A stretch of 64,000 nt of DNA, taken from NCBI GenBank assembly GCA_950295325.1, contig OX485805.1, positions 8,556,501 through 8,620,500 on the forward strand, read 5' to 3'. This DNA comes from Polytrichum commune. Taxonomy: Eukaryota; Streptophyta; Polytrichopsida; Polytrichales; Polytrichaceae. Positions 12,660-23,955 of the stretch are shown in pieces. The number at the start of each line of letters is the position of its first letter. Position 1 is the first letter of the stretch. The notes under the pieces were generated by a model, which saw nothing but the letters and a program-made list of their open reading frames with translations, ran no database searches and was not told the DNA's origin. The position numbers and the translations under genes were made by a program.

Positions 12660-12752
12660 GCTTATTGGTTGTGTACAAATTCAAGGCTTTTGTTTTGGAT
12701 GAACAAGAGGTACGCTTGTACGCAATAATTCTCTCCTTCCGTTCTCTAGAAG
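12660..12752 (-). repeat. family G repeat, partial copy
   Basis: The segment with AAGGCTTTTGTTTTGGATGA and ACGCAATAATTCTCTC matches one end of the family G element at 25570-25802. The other end is missing. Confidence 0.5.
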
Positions 12753-14016
12753 GAAAATCAAGTTTTTGGCAAGAGTGGAACCACCTCATCATGGCTCCAA
12801 ATACCAACTGTGAAATGCTTTCTAGTTCATCTTGTAAACTACCAACATGTAATCCCCCCCCCCAAAAAAAATGATTTGAGTGGACCCAAAGAAATGTAAG
12901 AATGCCATGTAGCAAAATAATCAAGAATAAACATGTATTCAATACAAGCATATGAATCCAATGACAACTAATCCATGTCATTGGAAAATTTCCTTAAATC
13001 ACTAGAAATTGATAAATTTACCATAGTGGTAGATTCACAAATACTTTCACCAACACATGATGATTACCTAAGACTCATATGTTGGTAGTGGTCAAAAATT
13101 GAACCAAGATCCATTCTCGGTCATCTTAAAGGGGGAGGGGTTGCACTTGGAGTTGATGAATCCAACAAGCAAGGACTAACAAAGTCATCCTTGGCACTCC
13201 AAGACTTTTACAAATGTGTATACCATTTGCACATGCCTACGTTTCTTATTAAAGTGAGAAGCTTTGTTATAACCCCCACATGTAATTGTTTTATTTGTAG
13301 CACTTTCATATGTTGAAAGCACATAATCTTATGACAACTTCAACAAAATTTGGATCCTCAACTATATTACGCCATTATCTTATGAATATTTGAAGTCAAA
13401 TAATGTAATTCAAATTCATTACACTCATGAAATTCTTTGAACATTATAACCATATGGATGTGGTCTACAAGTAAGCATTTGCAGCATTTTAGGGGAAAAA
13501 AAAAAGAATTATTAAAACCAAGAACTCAAAGTTCTTAATCAATCTGCGAATTGAAAAAATGGCTTGAGTCAATCAATGCAAAGGTTACATAGAGGGTAAG
13601 AGCATGTTCACCTATTATCAATACACCCCCCCTGCAACGGAACGGTGTCGGGTTTAGCCCAGGAGCTACACCCATGTGTCAAGTCCAACCGCTATTACAA
13701 TGCTGATAGGGCCCGGAAAGCTCTTTTGGGCCAAGATAGCTTGGGTCTATTACGGCCTAACTTTCAACTTCTCTCTTAGAGAATCAACTATCATTACCTC
13801 ATAATCTTTGACCAAATAGAATCTTAGGTTCAAATATTTCCATGTAAAACCTTGTATTATAAGATATTAGTTTTGATTACATGACCCACAGTTTATGAAG
13901 CTCATATAGAGTGAACGTGTGAGACATATAACAAGAGTACTTGGCTACCCAATTTAGCACCCTTTGTGTTTGCTTTTGGTGTATACCTTGTGAACATGCC
14001 CTAAGGTGATGGTGAG

Positions 14017-14135
14017 GATATATACACCGTGGACGACAATAGGGGCCGTTTGTGGAGCCCCATCATTATCATCATCTTCATCATCTTCCTCGGGACTGAA
14101 GCATTTCGTTAGGGTTTAGGGTTTTCGCGAAACCC
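14017..14135 (+). promoter_or_regulatory. probable ClpP6 core promoter and telo-box leader
   Basis: A TATA-like GATATATACACC lies at about 14018-14027. About 85 bp downstream, GTTAGGGTTTAGGGTTTT (14109-14125) contains the plant telo-box. This is followed by a near-palindrome around TTCGCGAAACCCT. Telo-boxes are known in leaders and promoters of plant translation and plastid housekeeping genes. The transcription start is inferred, not seen. Confidence 0.45.
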
Positions 14136-14218
14136 TCGAATTGCACTCAAACTTGCAGCAATCTTTGGAATTCCATCTTGCGAGCTTGAAATTCGCAGGT
14201 GTGAGAAGTAAGGTAGGA

Positions 14219-17200
14219 ATGGCGAGCCAGGCGCTGCCGCTGGCGCTCTCAAGCGCCAATGGCAGGCTGCTGCTGGACACGGGCGCTTCACGAAGGGATT
14301 GTGTGACCACTACTTCGCGAATTGGCAGGCTCCCGACCGTGTCTTCAAGAGCTCCCAAACATTCGTGCAGCTACATGCCAATCAGGGCTGCGAGAAGAGG
14401 AGCTCCTCCTATCATGCCTGCCGTTATCAGCCCCTCAGGCGCCACGGATTTGGCAACCTTGATGTTGCGAAACCGAGTTGTGTTCATAGGGTCGCCCGTC
14501 AATTCGGAGGTGCGAAGTTCTGCTCGCAATTCCATTTCATTTCATTTCATTTCATTTCATTTCTTTGCTTCTTCTTGGTGAATGGGACTGGAGAATTGCA
14601 GCTCCTTGCGCCAGTTGTCATGTTTTCATCCTAATATCCATCAGGAAGAGAGTAGGGTAAACCACACATTCAAACATATCCCCCTCACTCATAAGCTGTC
14701 ATACAGTTCAATGGATTGTTTACGAAAGTTCTAAATGATGTTCGTAATCTCTTTCCAGTGGAAATTAGAAATTATGTTGCATAAGGTCCATTGGGTGGAC
14801 CCGGCTTGTGGCCACCCGCCACTCGGCTGGGTCCAACCAATTGCCATTATCTTACTACAAGGTGGACGAATTAAGGTTCAAGGTTTTTGGCAATATACAT
14901 TTTTGCGGGAATCATGGAGCCTGGGGTAACAGGTGCGTTGTCCTAGCAGGTGGCACAAACAGTTATTTCGCAACTTTTGACTCTAGCAGCAATTGACGAC
15001 AAGGAAGATATTAAGGTACGACACACTCTTTTTTTTGCTTCAAATGTGTTCCTCGGTGAATTTACATTCTAACAACCTGAAAAGAAGAAGAGAAGAGATT
15101 ACTCCGATGTTGCCACTGGCGTGAATTATGGTGTTGCTTCATCTCTGTGTTGACCTAAGTCTACATGTAATCCCCAAACCAGCATCATTTAGCATCCTGA
15201 ATACTAATGCCTCCTTCCAGAGGCAAACGCCTTGAATGGGCAGGTGTGGACAAGCTGGCCTGCATCTATCTCCTCTGAGGGCAAGCCCCTAGGTTCCCAT
15301 GTGGCTGGTAGAAAATTTCCAGCTCACCTGAATACCCCTACTATGATTGGGTGTACCATAGGTGGTAGGGTGCATCGAAAATCAAGTGCCAGCCGATTAG
15401 TATTCTGGCCTTAGGTGGCTGAACTTCAGATTTCCCTTGGGATCCGTGCTAAGATTTAAGCCACCCTTTAACAACCTGATTATTTGAATTTAAAATCTTA
15501 AAAAGCATGAAGTGCTTCCTGGAGACATTTATTTGATTCTGACAAAAAGCAAACCCATCTGAAGGCTGTTCTAAGCAATGCATAGAGCTGGGTAAAGATA
15601 AGAAAGCATGTTGAAATGTAGTACTCTCATCAAGAGATATTATTAAGTAATGTTTATCTTGGTGAATTTCATTTTAGTGTGCATTTTATTATTTGGGAAT
15701 GACATCTGGGTGAAAATGTATGTTTTAATTGAATTTGAATCTTGTAGATGTTTTGTGTTTTAGACAGACTCACAGAGTCTATCTCATGCCTAGTGTTAGA
15801 TTTCTGGTGATGTTCCCAATTTTTCCAGTTTGTCATTAGGAAGGTCGTTTGTAGTTTTCAGATGGAAGAAATTAGGAATGAGCTAGGATATATGTTCTTA
15901 TTTTGTTTGCGACAAACTGTTTCTGATGTGATCTGGTGGGGTTGCAGATGTACATAAACTGTCCAGGTGGAAGCACATACTCAGTCATGGCCATATATGA
16001 TGCGATGGCATGGGTAATTCTTGTTACCTTGCATCAGTAATTTGATTCTTCTGCTTACCCCATATTCACCGTCTTTGTGAGGTTCAAAGAGTTAAATTCT
16101 AGAAAGATATGAATGTACAAAGAGGTTGTTAGTGAATGCTGTACATGATGTCTAGCATCAGGAATGAGGTGACGTTTACTTGTAGGTGACAAATGGATTG
16201 TGGTCAAGTTGCAAGCATTTGCAGATTGTCAGCCCTCTTGCAGTGTATCATACTGTTATTTATTGTTGTGTTTCGGGAGCAGATAAAGCCAGATGTGAGC
16301 ACTGTGTGTTTTGGCATAGCTGCCAGCCAGGGCGCGTTGCTTCTGGCCGGTGGAAAGAAGGGCAAGCGTTTTGCTATGCCTAATGCTCGTATTATGATTC
16401 ATCAACCCCAAGGGGGCTGTGGGGTAATCCCTTGACTCCATGTTCCAAATCTTTTCAAAGAGTGAGGATGAATCAATAACTTGTTTAGGTCTAAACCCTA
16501 TTTGTCATGTGCCAAGTGTAGACAGAGTTTTGAAATTCCTAAGTTGTACTTCTTCTAAGAAGGCTTGTGTGAGTTATTCATTGGTGTAATTATGTGTTGC
16601 ATTGTCATCCTTCCTTCCGATTTCTTCTCTTTGTATATTTATATTGATTTAGTGTGATGTGAAGGCCAGTTCCTTAGTCTTTAACCTTCCTAAATGTGAC
16701 ATCTTCTAATAACTTGCTGAGTAAACACTTTGAACTGTGGTGGTCATCAATGTGTTGCCATTTTGTAGGGAACAGCAGATGATGTGAGACGGCAAGTAAA
16801 TGAAGTTATGTCATCTCGGGATGTAAGTTGACATGTCTCTAGGCTTCTTTCTAATGTGTTTGATATTCTTCACCTGACTCTATTAGCCATGTTGCACCTG
16901 GCTGTCCAGTATATTGAAGGTTGTAATTGGCATGCAGAAAATAGACAAGATGTATTCTGCTTTCTGCAACCAGCCTTTGGAGAGAGTACGGAAATTCACA
17001 GATCGAGATCATTTCTTCTCTGCTGCTGAGGTACATCATCACTAGGAAAGTTTATTTTGCAAAGAGTTGTGTTTGGAATGGGCGAGTAATTGGTTTGCTG
17101 CTATGCTATTTGTGAGACTTGGTATTGACTTGCTGGTATGCTTGGGATTGTTCATGTCAGGTTAGAATTGGCCAACTCACATTTAATTTCACCATTTCAT

Positions 17201-17380
17201 ATTGGAATGTTGACTTAGAACCATAACTTGGAACCTAGTCTAATGTGCCAGAGTATGTATATCAATCACAAGTGTTATCCCAGCACTCTCATATCATTTC
17301 ATCAAGGGGCTGATCTAAGTTTTGGTGTGCAGGCATGTGAATTTGGTCTGATTGATGGTCTGCTGGAGACACAGTTCTAA
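14219..17380 (+). CDS. CLPP6: chloroplast ATP-dependent Clp protease proteolytic subunit 6 (ClpP6)
   Basis: This gene encodes a serine-protease subunit of the plastid ClpPR core, which degrades stromal proteins fed to it by Clp chaperones. Exons: 14219-14509, 14950-15015, 15948-16013, 16283-16423, 16769-16822, 16938-17030 and 17333-17380. They give 252 residues plus a TAA stop. All six introns are GT-AG and phase 0. Residues 1 to about 60 are rich in Ser, Arg and Ala and lack acidic runs, as a transit peptide would be. The ClpP fold follows from MPAVISPSG near residue 66. Catalytic residues are visible: Ser156 ([14 protein letters not shown]), His181 (MIHQPQGG) and Asp230 (TDRDHF). The order and wording ([30 protein letters not shown] at the C-terminus) match ClpP6 rather than ClpR4, which has lost catalytic residues. 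It is slightly shorter than Arabidopsis ClpP6 (about 270 residues as recalled), mainly in the transit peptide. The start is the first in-frame ATG. No break was found. Confidence 0.93.
14532..14563. repeat. (TTTCA)n microsatellite in ClpP6 intron 1
   Basis: About six tandem TTTCA units just inside intron 1 (14510-14949), 22 bases after the donor site. Confidence 0.9.
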
Positions 17381-17910
17381 GTTTTAGCCGCAGGCCTAGT
17401 ACACTTTATTGCACAGGTCTTTAGTTTTAGCTCTGTTCCCTTTCAATGTACCCTTTAGATCCATTTGACATAAGGGATGTAATTCATATAACATGGACTT
17501 TTTAAGAATCCAGAAGTCAGAGTTTTTCTGCCTATTTCTTTGGCAGCTGTGTTGAGGGACGTTCTCTGAGAAATCTCCATCAGCACAGATTATGTGAGCA
17601 ACAGTACGAGCTCGTGGCAGTTTTGAACCATCTCAGACAATGTAGTTAAAGAGTTATGGCCGATTCAATCCTGGTTATATGGCCATCCTGCTCATGGTAA
17701 AAAGCTGACTTCTTAGTGACCAAGCCATATATCAGAGACGCCAAATATTATAACACGTGGGAAGGGAATTCAAGACAAATGTATGTCTACAGTAATTTAC
17801 ACTTTAAATAAACAAGAATTGGACCCGAGAAACAGGAATTCTGGGGCATGTCTGTGGAAGGAATGCTCTCTTTTATTGGAAGACAGGTGAATGTCAACTT
17901 TTGAGGATCT

Positions 17911-18273
17911 AGTACACTGCATATAATATAAAGTTTCATATGGTATTTAATGCCACTATGGTGACTTTTCGGAGGACACTACTTATGAATAAGTGAACAA
18001 ATACTGTCATGGATGATGGATGAGTTTATCCATTGGCCAAAATCCAACTTTCTCTTGTTAGCAACTTGTGGTGAAACATTAACATGGATGGTTGAAATCT
18101 TGATAAAAACTCATGTAGTAAGTGATGGTAATTGCAACACTGTCAATCTATAACAACGAATGACAAATAATGTTGGGTTAACATTTAGTGTTGGCAACAC
18201 TATACCTTGGTTTACAATAAGTACTAAGCAAGACAATTAAAATTGGTGACACGAAATGTCATATTTAGTGTAG
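17911..18273 (+). mobile_element. family C MITE-like element, copy 1
   Basis: About 363 bp, and similar along its length to copies at 18846-19214 and 54688-55015. Shared landmarks are CTTATGAATAAGTGAA, GATGGATG, GGCCAAAA and TAGTGTTGG. The right end reads CATATTTAGTGTAG. The left end has diverged. It lies about 530 bp downstream of the ClpP6 stop codon. Confidence 0.7.
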
Positions 18274-18845
18274 TTTCTGCTATCTTGGAAACTTCAACCA
18301 CTACTGTATAGTTATACCACCGACATAGTCAAAGATTGGTGTGCTCAGCCAACGTTGACATTGGGTTTCTGTACACGGGCTCTCTGCATGTGTAAAAGCA
18401 GTGCTCCACCAACTGGAAAACTCTCGAGTCTCTGGTCTTCTTCCCAGTATTTTAAGCCAGTATATGTATTGTTCTTCCAGGTGTGATGCTCGAGGCCTTT
18501 CTCTGAAATATATATATATATTTGATTGAGGAGTGGATCATAAAGTACAAGTTTTAAATCAATAATTGAAGGAGGCTGCTGGCGTGAAACCACGTAAGTT
18601 TCGAGGAAACGACCCATCAGGACTTTAGCAGGATCCAATATTTTAAGTCAAAATTTCACTATGTGCTTGGGAATATATAGCATTCAACCTTTTCATTTGA
18701 CGTATTCGAACTTAACTGGGCATAGTGGGAAGAATACATCTCAAGGTACGATTACCAGGATGATGGCACGGAGTGGATAATTGAGGGTCCACAGGCTCAT
18801 TTCTTGACAGGTAAAGACAAGGAGCTTTCAGGGAGGTTAATTAAG
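18274..18845. other. spacer between two family C copies
   Basis: No gene or recognisable element was seen. A short AT dinucleotide tract lies near 18508-18521. Confidence 0.5.
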
Positions 18846-19214
18846 CTACACTCAATATGATATTTAGTGTGACTGCAGTATGGTAACTTTTCAGGTGACA
18901 CTTCTTATGAATAAGTGAAAAAAATACTGTCATGGGTGATGGATGGGTTCAACCATTGGCCAAAACCCTACATTCACTTGTCAGCAACTGATGATGAAAT
19001 ATTGTCATGGATGATTGAAATTTGGACGAACACTCACTTGGTAAGTTGACAGTTATTGCAACACTGTAAATCTATAATCCCCCAGAAAGTTTACAAGGAA
19101 TAACAAATAATGTTAGGTTAACATTTCGTGCTGGTGACACTATACCGCGGTTTACATTTATTATTGAGCAAGACAATTAAAATTGGTGACACTAAATCCC
19201 ATATTTTAGTGTAG
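18846..19214 (+). mobile_element. family C MITE-like element, copy 2
   Basis: The best-preserved copy, 369 bp. The left end CTACACTCAATATGATATTT and the right end, which reads CTACACTAAAATATGGGATT on the other strand, are inverted repeats. The left end plus its inner neighbour forms most of a palindrome. Copies 1 and 2 sit in the same orientation about 570 bp apart. No clear target duplication was found. Confidence 0.75.
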
Positions 19215-19871
19215 TGATGGTACAACATGGGTTTCATTTGTCATAAATGCAATCACACACACGGTGCAGTACTTATATTGCAATCTTTTACTTCCAATGC
19301 TTCAGGAAAGCACGCTCATTCAATAGTCTCACCAACAAAAGTTAGATCGAATGGTACCAGATTACTTGGTGTTGCAGATGCGATGAGGAGTACATTTATC
19401 ATGTAATGTCAGCGCCGAAACCCATGCAATTCTGATATTTCCTGCTGCATTGGGAATGGAACAGTTGCAAAATCCAGTGAAATCTGCAAAGGAATACACT
19501 TGCCTGATATTGTGGAAATGTTCCAAAATATGGCTGGGTTGATTTCCTAGACTTTTGATTCTTGAATTGGGAATTTGGGAAAACAAACTCGTTGATTTGC
19601 ATCTATTAGCCATAACGTTATTCAGATCCATAACAATGTTATGTAGGACTTGAGAATATTCCATGGAATATTCTCATGTATTTCCCCACATTCAGTCTCA
19701 CCTATTCTCACTTGTTCGTAGTTTTAAAAATGTAAGAAACATGTATCATGGGCCAAGGCTAGACACCATGCTTTTTGAGTTGGCTCCTCACCACCACTAC
19801 CCACTGTGAAAACAAAGACGATTATATAATAGCATGTAGTTTTCTTTTTGGGGGATTTTTGAACTCCGGTA
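19215..19871. other. gene-free spacer
   Basis: Contains a ~90-bp segment (about 19600-19690, CATAACAATGTTATG and GGAATATTCTC) that recurs at about 49410-49490, so it is repeat-derived. Nothing coding was supported. Confidence 0.5.
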
Positions 19872-20416
19872 TTACATCATTCATGGTATTTAGTGTCATG
19901 CACACTATTTGCGAAGATCCTAAACTAGATGCTTAGAGGTCTCAAAGTGTCACATCCACTAATTGCCAATGTGATGCTATTATTCATCAACATGAATAAT
20001 TGTTTTATGTGAAGATTTATTTACATTGTGAAATTTAGTGTAGCACATTGGACTACTTGAGATGATAGTTTGGCATTTTAGTGTGCAAGGGGAAGATATT
20101 ATTGAGCATGCTCATGGCAAGTTTCATGTGCTTACATTTTAGTATGCAAGAGGAGGATATTATTGAGCATACTAATGCCAAGTGTCATTTGTGTACACTT
20201 TAGTCAACTTGTAGACCATTATGTAACATAGGCATACACCTCATAACACTATTGAACATACTCATGCCAAGATATTAATAAGCGCACTTGAACGCTATGT
20301 GACATGAGGTGATACTAATGGTGAAGTTGTTGATCATTAGTGTAACCTAGCATACGGCTCAAAATAGGGCGGTTGACACTATGACACATGTGACACTAAA
20401 TACCATAATGGTGTAG
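19872..20416 (+). mobile_element. family B MITE-like element, copy 2
   Basis: A 545-bp copy in the orientation of copy 3 (55709-56500) and opposite to copy 1. The right end is CATAATGGTGTAG and the left end is diverged (ACATCATTCATGGTATTTAG). It holds an internal tandem duplication near 20080-20200 with GATATTATTGAGCAT repeated. It carries an uninterrupted site corresponding to the insertion point in copy 3. Confidence 0.7.
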
Positions 20417-20511
20417 TATTAGAGGCCACAAATTAGTCTAGAGCAACCCACTTGAAATAAATTAACCACAAATGGGGATTAGGTTTTTACTAGACCTCCT
20501 TTATTTTGGTA

Positions 20512-21320
20512 TTAGAGTAGAGACACCCTTAATGTTCACTGAAGAGATACTACGTTGGATATGGAGAAGTATAAGATGGTGCAAAAAAATTCCGTGTAGG
20601 AAGATAAAAAAATCAGGAGGATTGCAAAAGAAAATTAAAAAATCGGTAATTTTATTCCTTACATTGAAATTACAATGAATTTTTGAAGCCAAAAGTTGGC
20701 CTGAACATATTACCAATGCCTAGAGTTTGGCATAACCAATCATTCCTCCTCACTCAAAACCAGGACATGTGTCATGGCACTATTGGTAGTGGCTTGATTG
20801 AAATTGAGTCCCAACTTTATCAAAATTCTGGTACCATATAGATTGCTCATGGGGTCTTGATTGAGAATAGGCGTCTCTCCTATAGCGGTGGGGCACAACT
20901 CAAAGAGGTGGGTGTCTAAGGTTGAGTTTCCATGTAGGCCACTTGCCCACTATAGTAGAGGCGCCTATTCCCAATCAGGACCCCATCAACAATCTATAAG
21001 GTACGCAAATTTTGATCAAGCTGGGACCGAATTTCAATCAAGCTGGAACCAATGGTGCCATGACACATATCATGGTTTTGAGTGCTAAATTGAGGAGGAA
21101 TGAGCGGTTATGGCAGACTCTAAACATTGGTAATATGTTTGGGCCAACTTTTGGCTTCAAAAAATCACAATAGATTCAATTTAAGGAATAAAATTACGGA
21201 AATATTTGCAATCCTCTTGATTTCTATCATCCTACACAGGAGAAATTTGCACCGCCATGTACTTCTCCAATTTTGGCGCATAATCTCTTAAGTGATCAAT
21301 TATGGGCACCTCTACTCTAG
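20512..21320. repeat. large inverted repeat, ~370-bp arms
   Basis: The left arm (20512-20885) and right arm (20950-21320) are imperfect inverted copies over their full length, with a 64-bp spacer. Matching landmarks are AGAGTAGAG / CTCTACTCT at the outer ends, AAAAGTTGGCC / GGCCAACTTTTGG in the middle, and GAATAGGCG / GCGCCTATTC next to the spacer. A third, partial copy of the inner arm sequence lies at about 21680-21805. A transcript across it would fold into a long hairpin. There is no coding evidence and no clear target duplication. Confidence 0.8.
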
Positions 21321-21904
21321 ATTCTAGAAAATGGTGGGTCGGAGGTGTTCAAATGTAGTCAAAGGACAAGCCGCCATCGAACCACATTATGGTTGTCCGC
21401 TAGAATGTGAAGGGCCATGGACATGGGCCACTAGACTTCCATGCACCCACAAAAGAATCTTCAACCTATAAGTTCCAGTCATTGAAGGATTAAAGAACTT
21501 TTAGGAGGAGGAGGTTAGTAGGTGGGCCTAACTTTGAGCAAATGGGGTAGCTAGTCAGCACATACAAACCCTACCCCCACCTATATTCCCTCTACATTTT
21601 GGTGGGTTTGTTCTCACACTAGAATTTGATGGGCGAGCGACATACATGGAAACTCACCCTTAGAGTATCCGATATCATGTAGATATGTAGTAGAGATGCC
21701 TATTCCCGATCGAAACCCCATTGACAGTCTATAGGGTACCAGAATATTGACAAGGCTGGGACTAGAATTCAATTAGTTTGGGATTGAATTTTGATCATGC
21801 AGGAACCAATACATACCTCAACTATATCCTAATACAAATCATTAGTTTTCTATCCCAACAGTTAGACAAGTAAGTTGCCTATACATAATTTTAAAAAATC
21901 CACA

Positions 21905-22037
21905 CGAATATTTGCCTCCAATTAGAATTATAAGCCATGAATAGTTGTCTCCCCTTAAAATTATAAGTCACGAATAGTTGCCTCCCCTTAAAATTATAAG
22001 CCACGAATAGTTGCCTCCCATTAAAATTATAAATCAT
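21905..22037. repeat. 33-bp tandem repeat, four units
   Basis: Four units with a period of 33 bp built on ATAGTTGCCTCCCCTTAAAA and ATTATAAGCCACGA. The two middle copies are nearly identical. The unit length divides by three, but no open frame uses it. Confidence 0.9.
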
Positions 22038-22261
22038 TCACAATGTTAAAATTTTATTAAAAAGTCCAAAAAGTTGGGTAGTTTGACCTATGGTACATGT
22101 ATTAAAAAATCATATAATTAGGTTTTTAATGCAATTACATGCTTCAAAATATATTCATTTCCTATATATAATTACATTTTTGGATTCCTTGTTAGAAGGG
22201 CTACAATGGTTTCCTACATTAAAACAAATTGTATCATTCAATATTGGACTAAAACGCATTA

Positions 22262-23316
22262 CAGTCTAACCTTGATAATGTCACCCTTGTTAATAGAACA
22301 CCTTGATATTGTCACCTAAAAGTTTGAAACCGATTTTCATAGTGTAAAACTCCCTCGTTATTATCCCTATCACCCTTGGTAATGTCACTATTTTTTTCCA
22401 AAATCCGTAGTGCAAATGTGATAATACCAAGTATGGATGGATTGTATGTGATGATTGGATGGACAAATTGTAGTAGCCGAAAGGGTCATGCGCCGCCCCT
22501 GTGATAAATGCAATGCTATTCTTGGAACTTGATCGTGCACCAACCCTGAATGGTGTTGTCTATACACGACACTCAACGTTCATTTTGATGAATGTATGAA
22601 GTCCAAAATGGAGGAAGCAGCTTTGGAATTGGGCAATCTCATCGTTGCATTGAATTTGGGTTTGGATGTCGAAGGCAAGCTTGTAGAAAAGCTTTGTCCT
22701 TTGGAGTACATAAACATGGAAGGTGAAGATGATTTTGAGGTGGAATATTCTATTGAGGAGCTTATGCAATTAGTGCAAGATGGCGAACATGTTCTTGATT
22801 CCATGGAAGTAGACCCATTGACTATTGATAGCAGTGATGATGAGTCTAAAGTAGTGAAGCTAAGCGATGCACAAAAATATGCTAAAGATGTTTTGAATTT
22901 TATGGCTAGCCAAGGTTCTCAGATTTTCAACACTTTGGAGTTGTTAGGAATGGAAAAAAATCCATGACAAACTCATTAGAATTGGTGTTGCACATTTAAC
23001 ATCAACAAAACAATGTGACATTAGAAGCTTCTTTGTCTCTAGTGAGAGGTCTTTACTTGATCTTAATGACACATTATGATGTGCTCTTGTTGTAATTCAC
23101 AATTTTGAATTAGATTTTACATTCAAAAACATTGAAGTCTCGTATTTGTTATTTTCTTTTTTACATTGTAATTTTATTTTGATTTTCTACCTATTTTTTT
23201 GATAATATCACATTATGCACAAATCTTCAAAATGTGACATTATCAAATATGTCACACCTTGTTTATATCACTCTTTTTGGTGAAACAGATGGTGTGACAT
23301 TATCAAGGTTAGACTG
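22262..23316 (+). mobile_element. pogo/Tigger-like Tc1-mariner element, internally deleted
   Basis: A 1,055-bp element bounded by TA at 22260-22261 and 23317-23318. The two 23-bp ends, beginning CAGTCTAACCTTGATAATGT, are perfect inverted repeats. The start CAGT..AACCTTGAT and the TA target are typical of the pogo branch of Tc1/mariner. Subterminal copies of GATAATGTCAC and GACATTATCAA lie inside both ends. The interior holds only the C-terminal part of a transposase frame (22596-22967), so the element cannot be autonomous as it stands. Perfect ends suggest relatively recent movement. Confidence 0.85.
22596..22967 (+). pseudogene. C-terminal remnant of a pogo-like transposase
   Basis: This 123-residue frame lies inside the TIR-bounded element. 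It is acidic, with EGEDDFEVEYSIEEL and IDSSDDES segments, and has a helical tail LSDAQKYAKDVLNFMASQG. Tigger/CENP-B-like transposases often end in an acidic and helical region of this type. The DNA-binding and catalytic DDE parts are absent. The assignment rests mainly on the surrounding TIRs and TA target. The protein similarity is weak and from memory. ATG is the first in-frame start, but the true start of an intact transposase would lie far upstream. Confidence 0.55.
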
Positions 23317-23318
23317 TA

Positions 23319-23952
23319 TAATGCACAGGATGCATGCATAGGAGTTCTGAATTCTTGTCAGTTCACAAAGTTGGGTATTTTAAGTTAAACCTAGGATATT
23401 CTACATCACATGGGGTCACCAATTAAAATACCACCATCATCATTATTATCGATTCAAGTGAAGGAGTGTCGTAATTGTCAACAAACTGATGCGATCGTCA
23501 CCTTGAATGTGAGCGACTAACATAGAAAAAATGAAGAAGGTACGTACGTACAGGGACGATGCTCATGATTTCGAGTACTTTGATCCAAGTAATTAAGGTA
23601 CAAAGTAAAGTACTGTGAAGTGAATCCTACAATTTTTACAGTAAAATGAAATCATGAGCACTAAATGAGAATAATGAGCAAGTGTGTCATTTGAAAACAC
23701 AACTTCCACACTGCTGCATGCACAGCACTACTGCATGTGACTTAAGCATGCTAAAGTAGCGTTCCGCCTTCCAGGTCTTCTGTGCAAGCTAATGACTCTG
23801 TCAAAGCAAGCTTCAGAACTTGAATTCGTGTTGATTTTCAAAGTACAAACACGAATAGCCATTGAGTCACTGCTCAAATCCCTCTGGAGATACAGGGCTT
23901 TGCCTTGATCAATCGCTAGTATTATGTACAAGGTACTCTGAAAGCAGGTGTT
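23319..23952. other. gene-free spacer
   Basis: Nothing recognisable lies between the pogo element and the third family A copy. Confidence 0.5.
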
Positions 23953-23955
23953 TGA

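Larger units (their letters stand above)
12136..14016. other. gene-free block upstream of ClpP6
   Basis: Holds a 22-bp perfect palindrome (12541-12562), an ACTAATAGGATTATTTAGTG motif near 12608, and a partial family G copy. Near 13709-13735 there are GGGCC motifs of the kind found in promoters of plant housekeeping genes, but they are about 300 bp or more upstream of the probable start of ClpP6 transcription. Confidence 0.5.

Noticed and set aside
14219-17380. Naming the Clp gene ClpR4 or another inactive ClpR subunit
   Set aside because: All three catalytic residues (Ser in AASQG, His in MIHQP, Asp in DRDHF) are present and the wording around [10 protein letters not shown] and GLIDGLLET fits ClpP6.
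18846-19214. Assigning family C to CACTA (En/Spm) because the ends contain CACTA
   Set aside because: The CACTA sits inside a longer CTACACTA terminus and no 3-bp target duplication fits, so the superfamily is left open.
21905-22037. CRISPR-like array
   Set aside because: The units are contiguous without unique spacers and the host is a plant.
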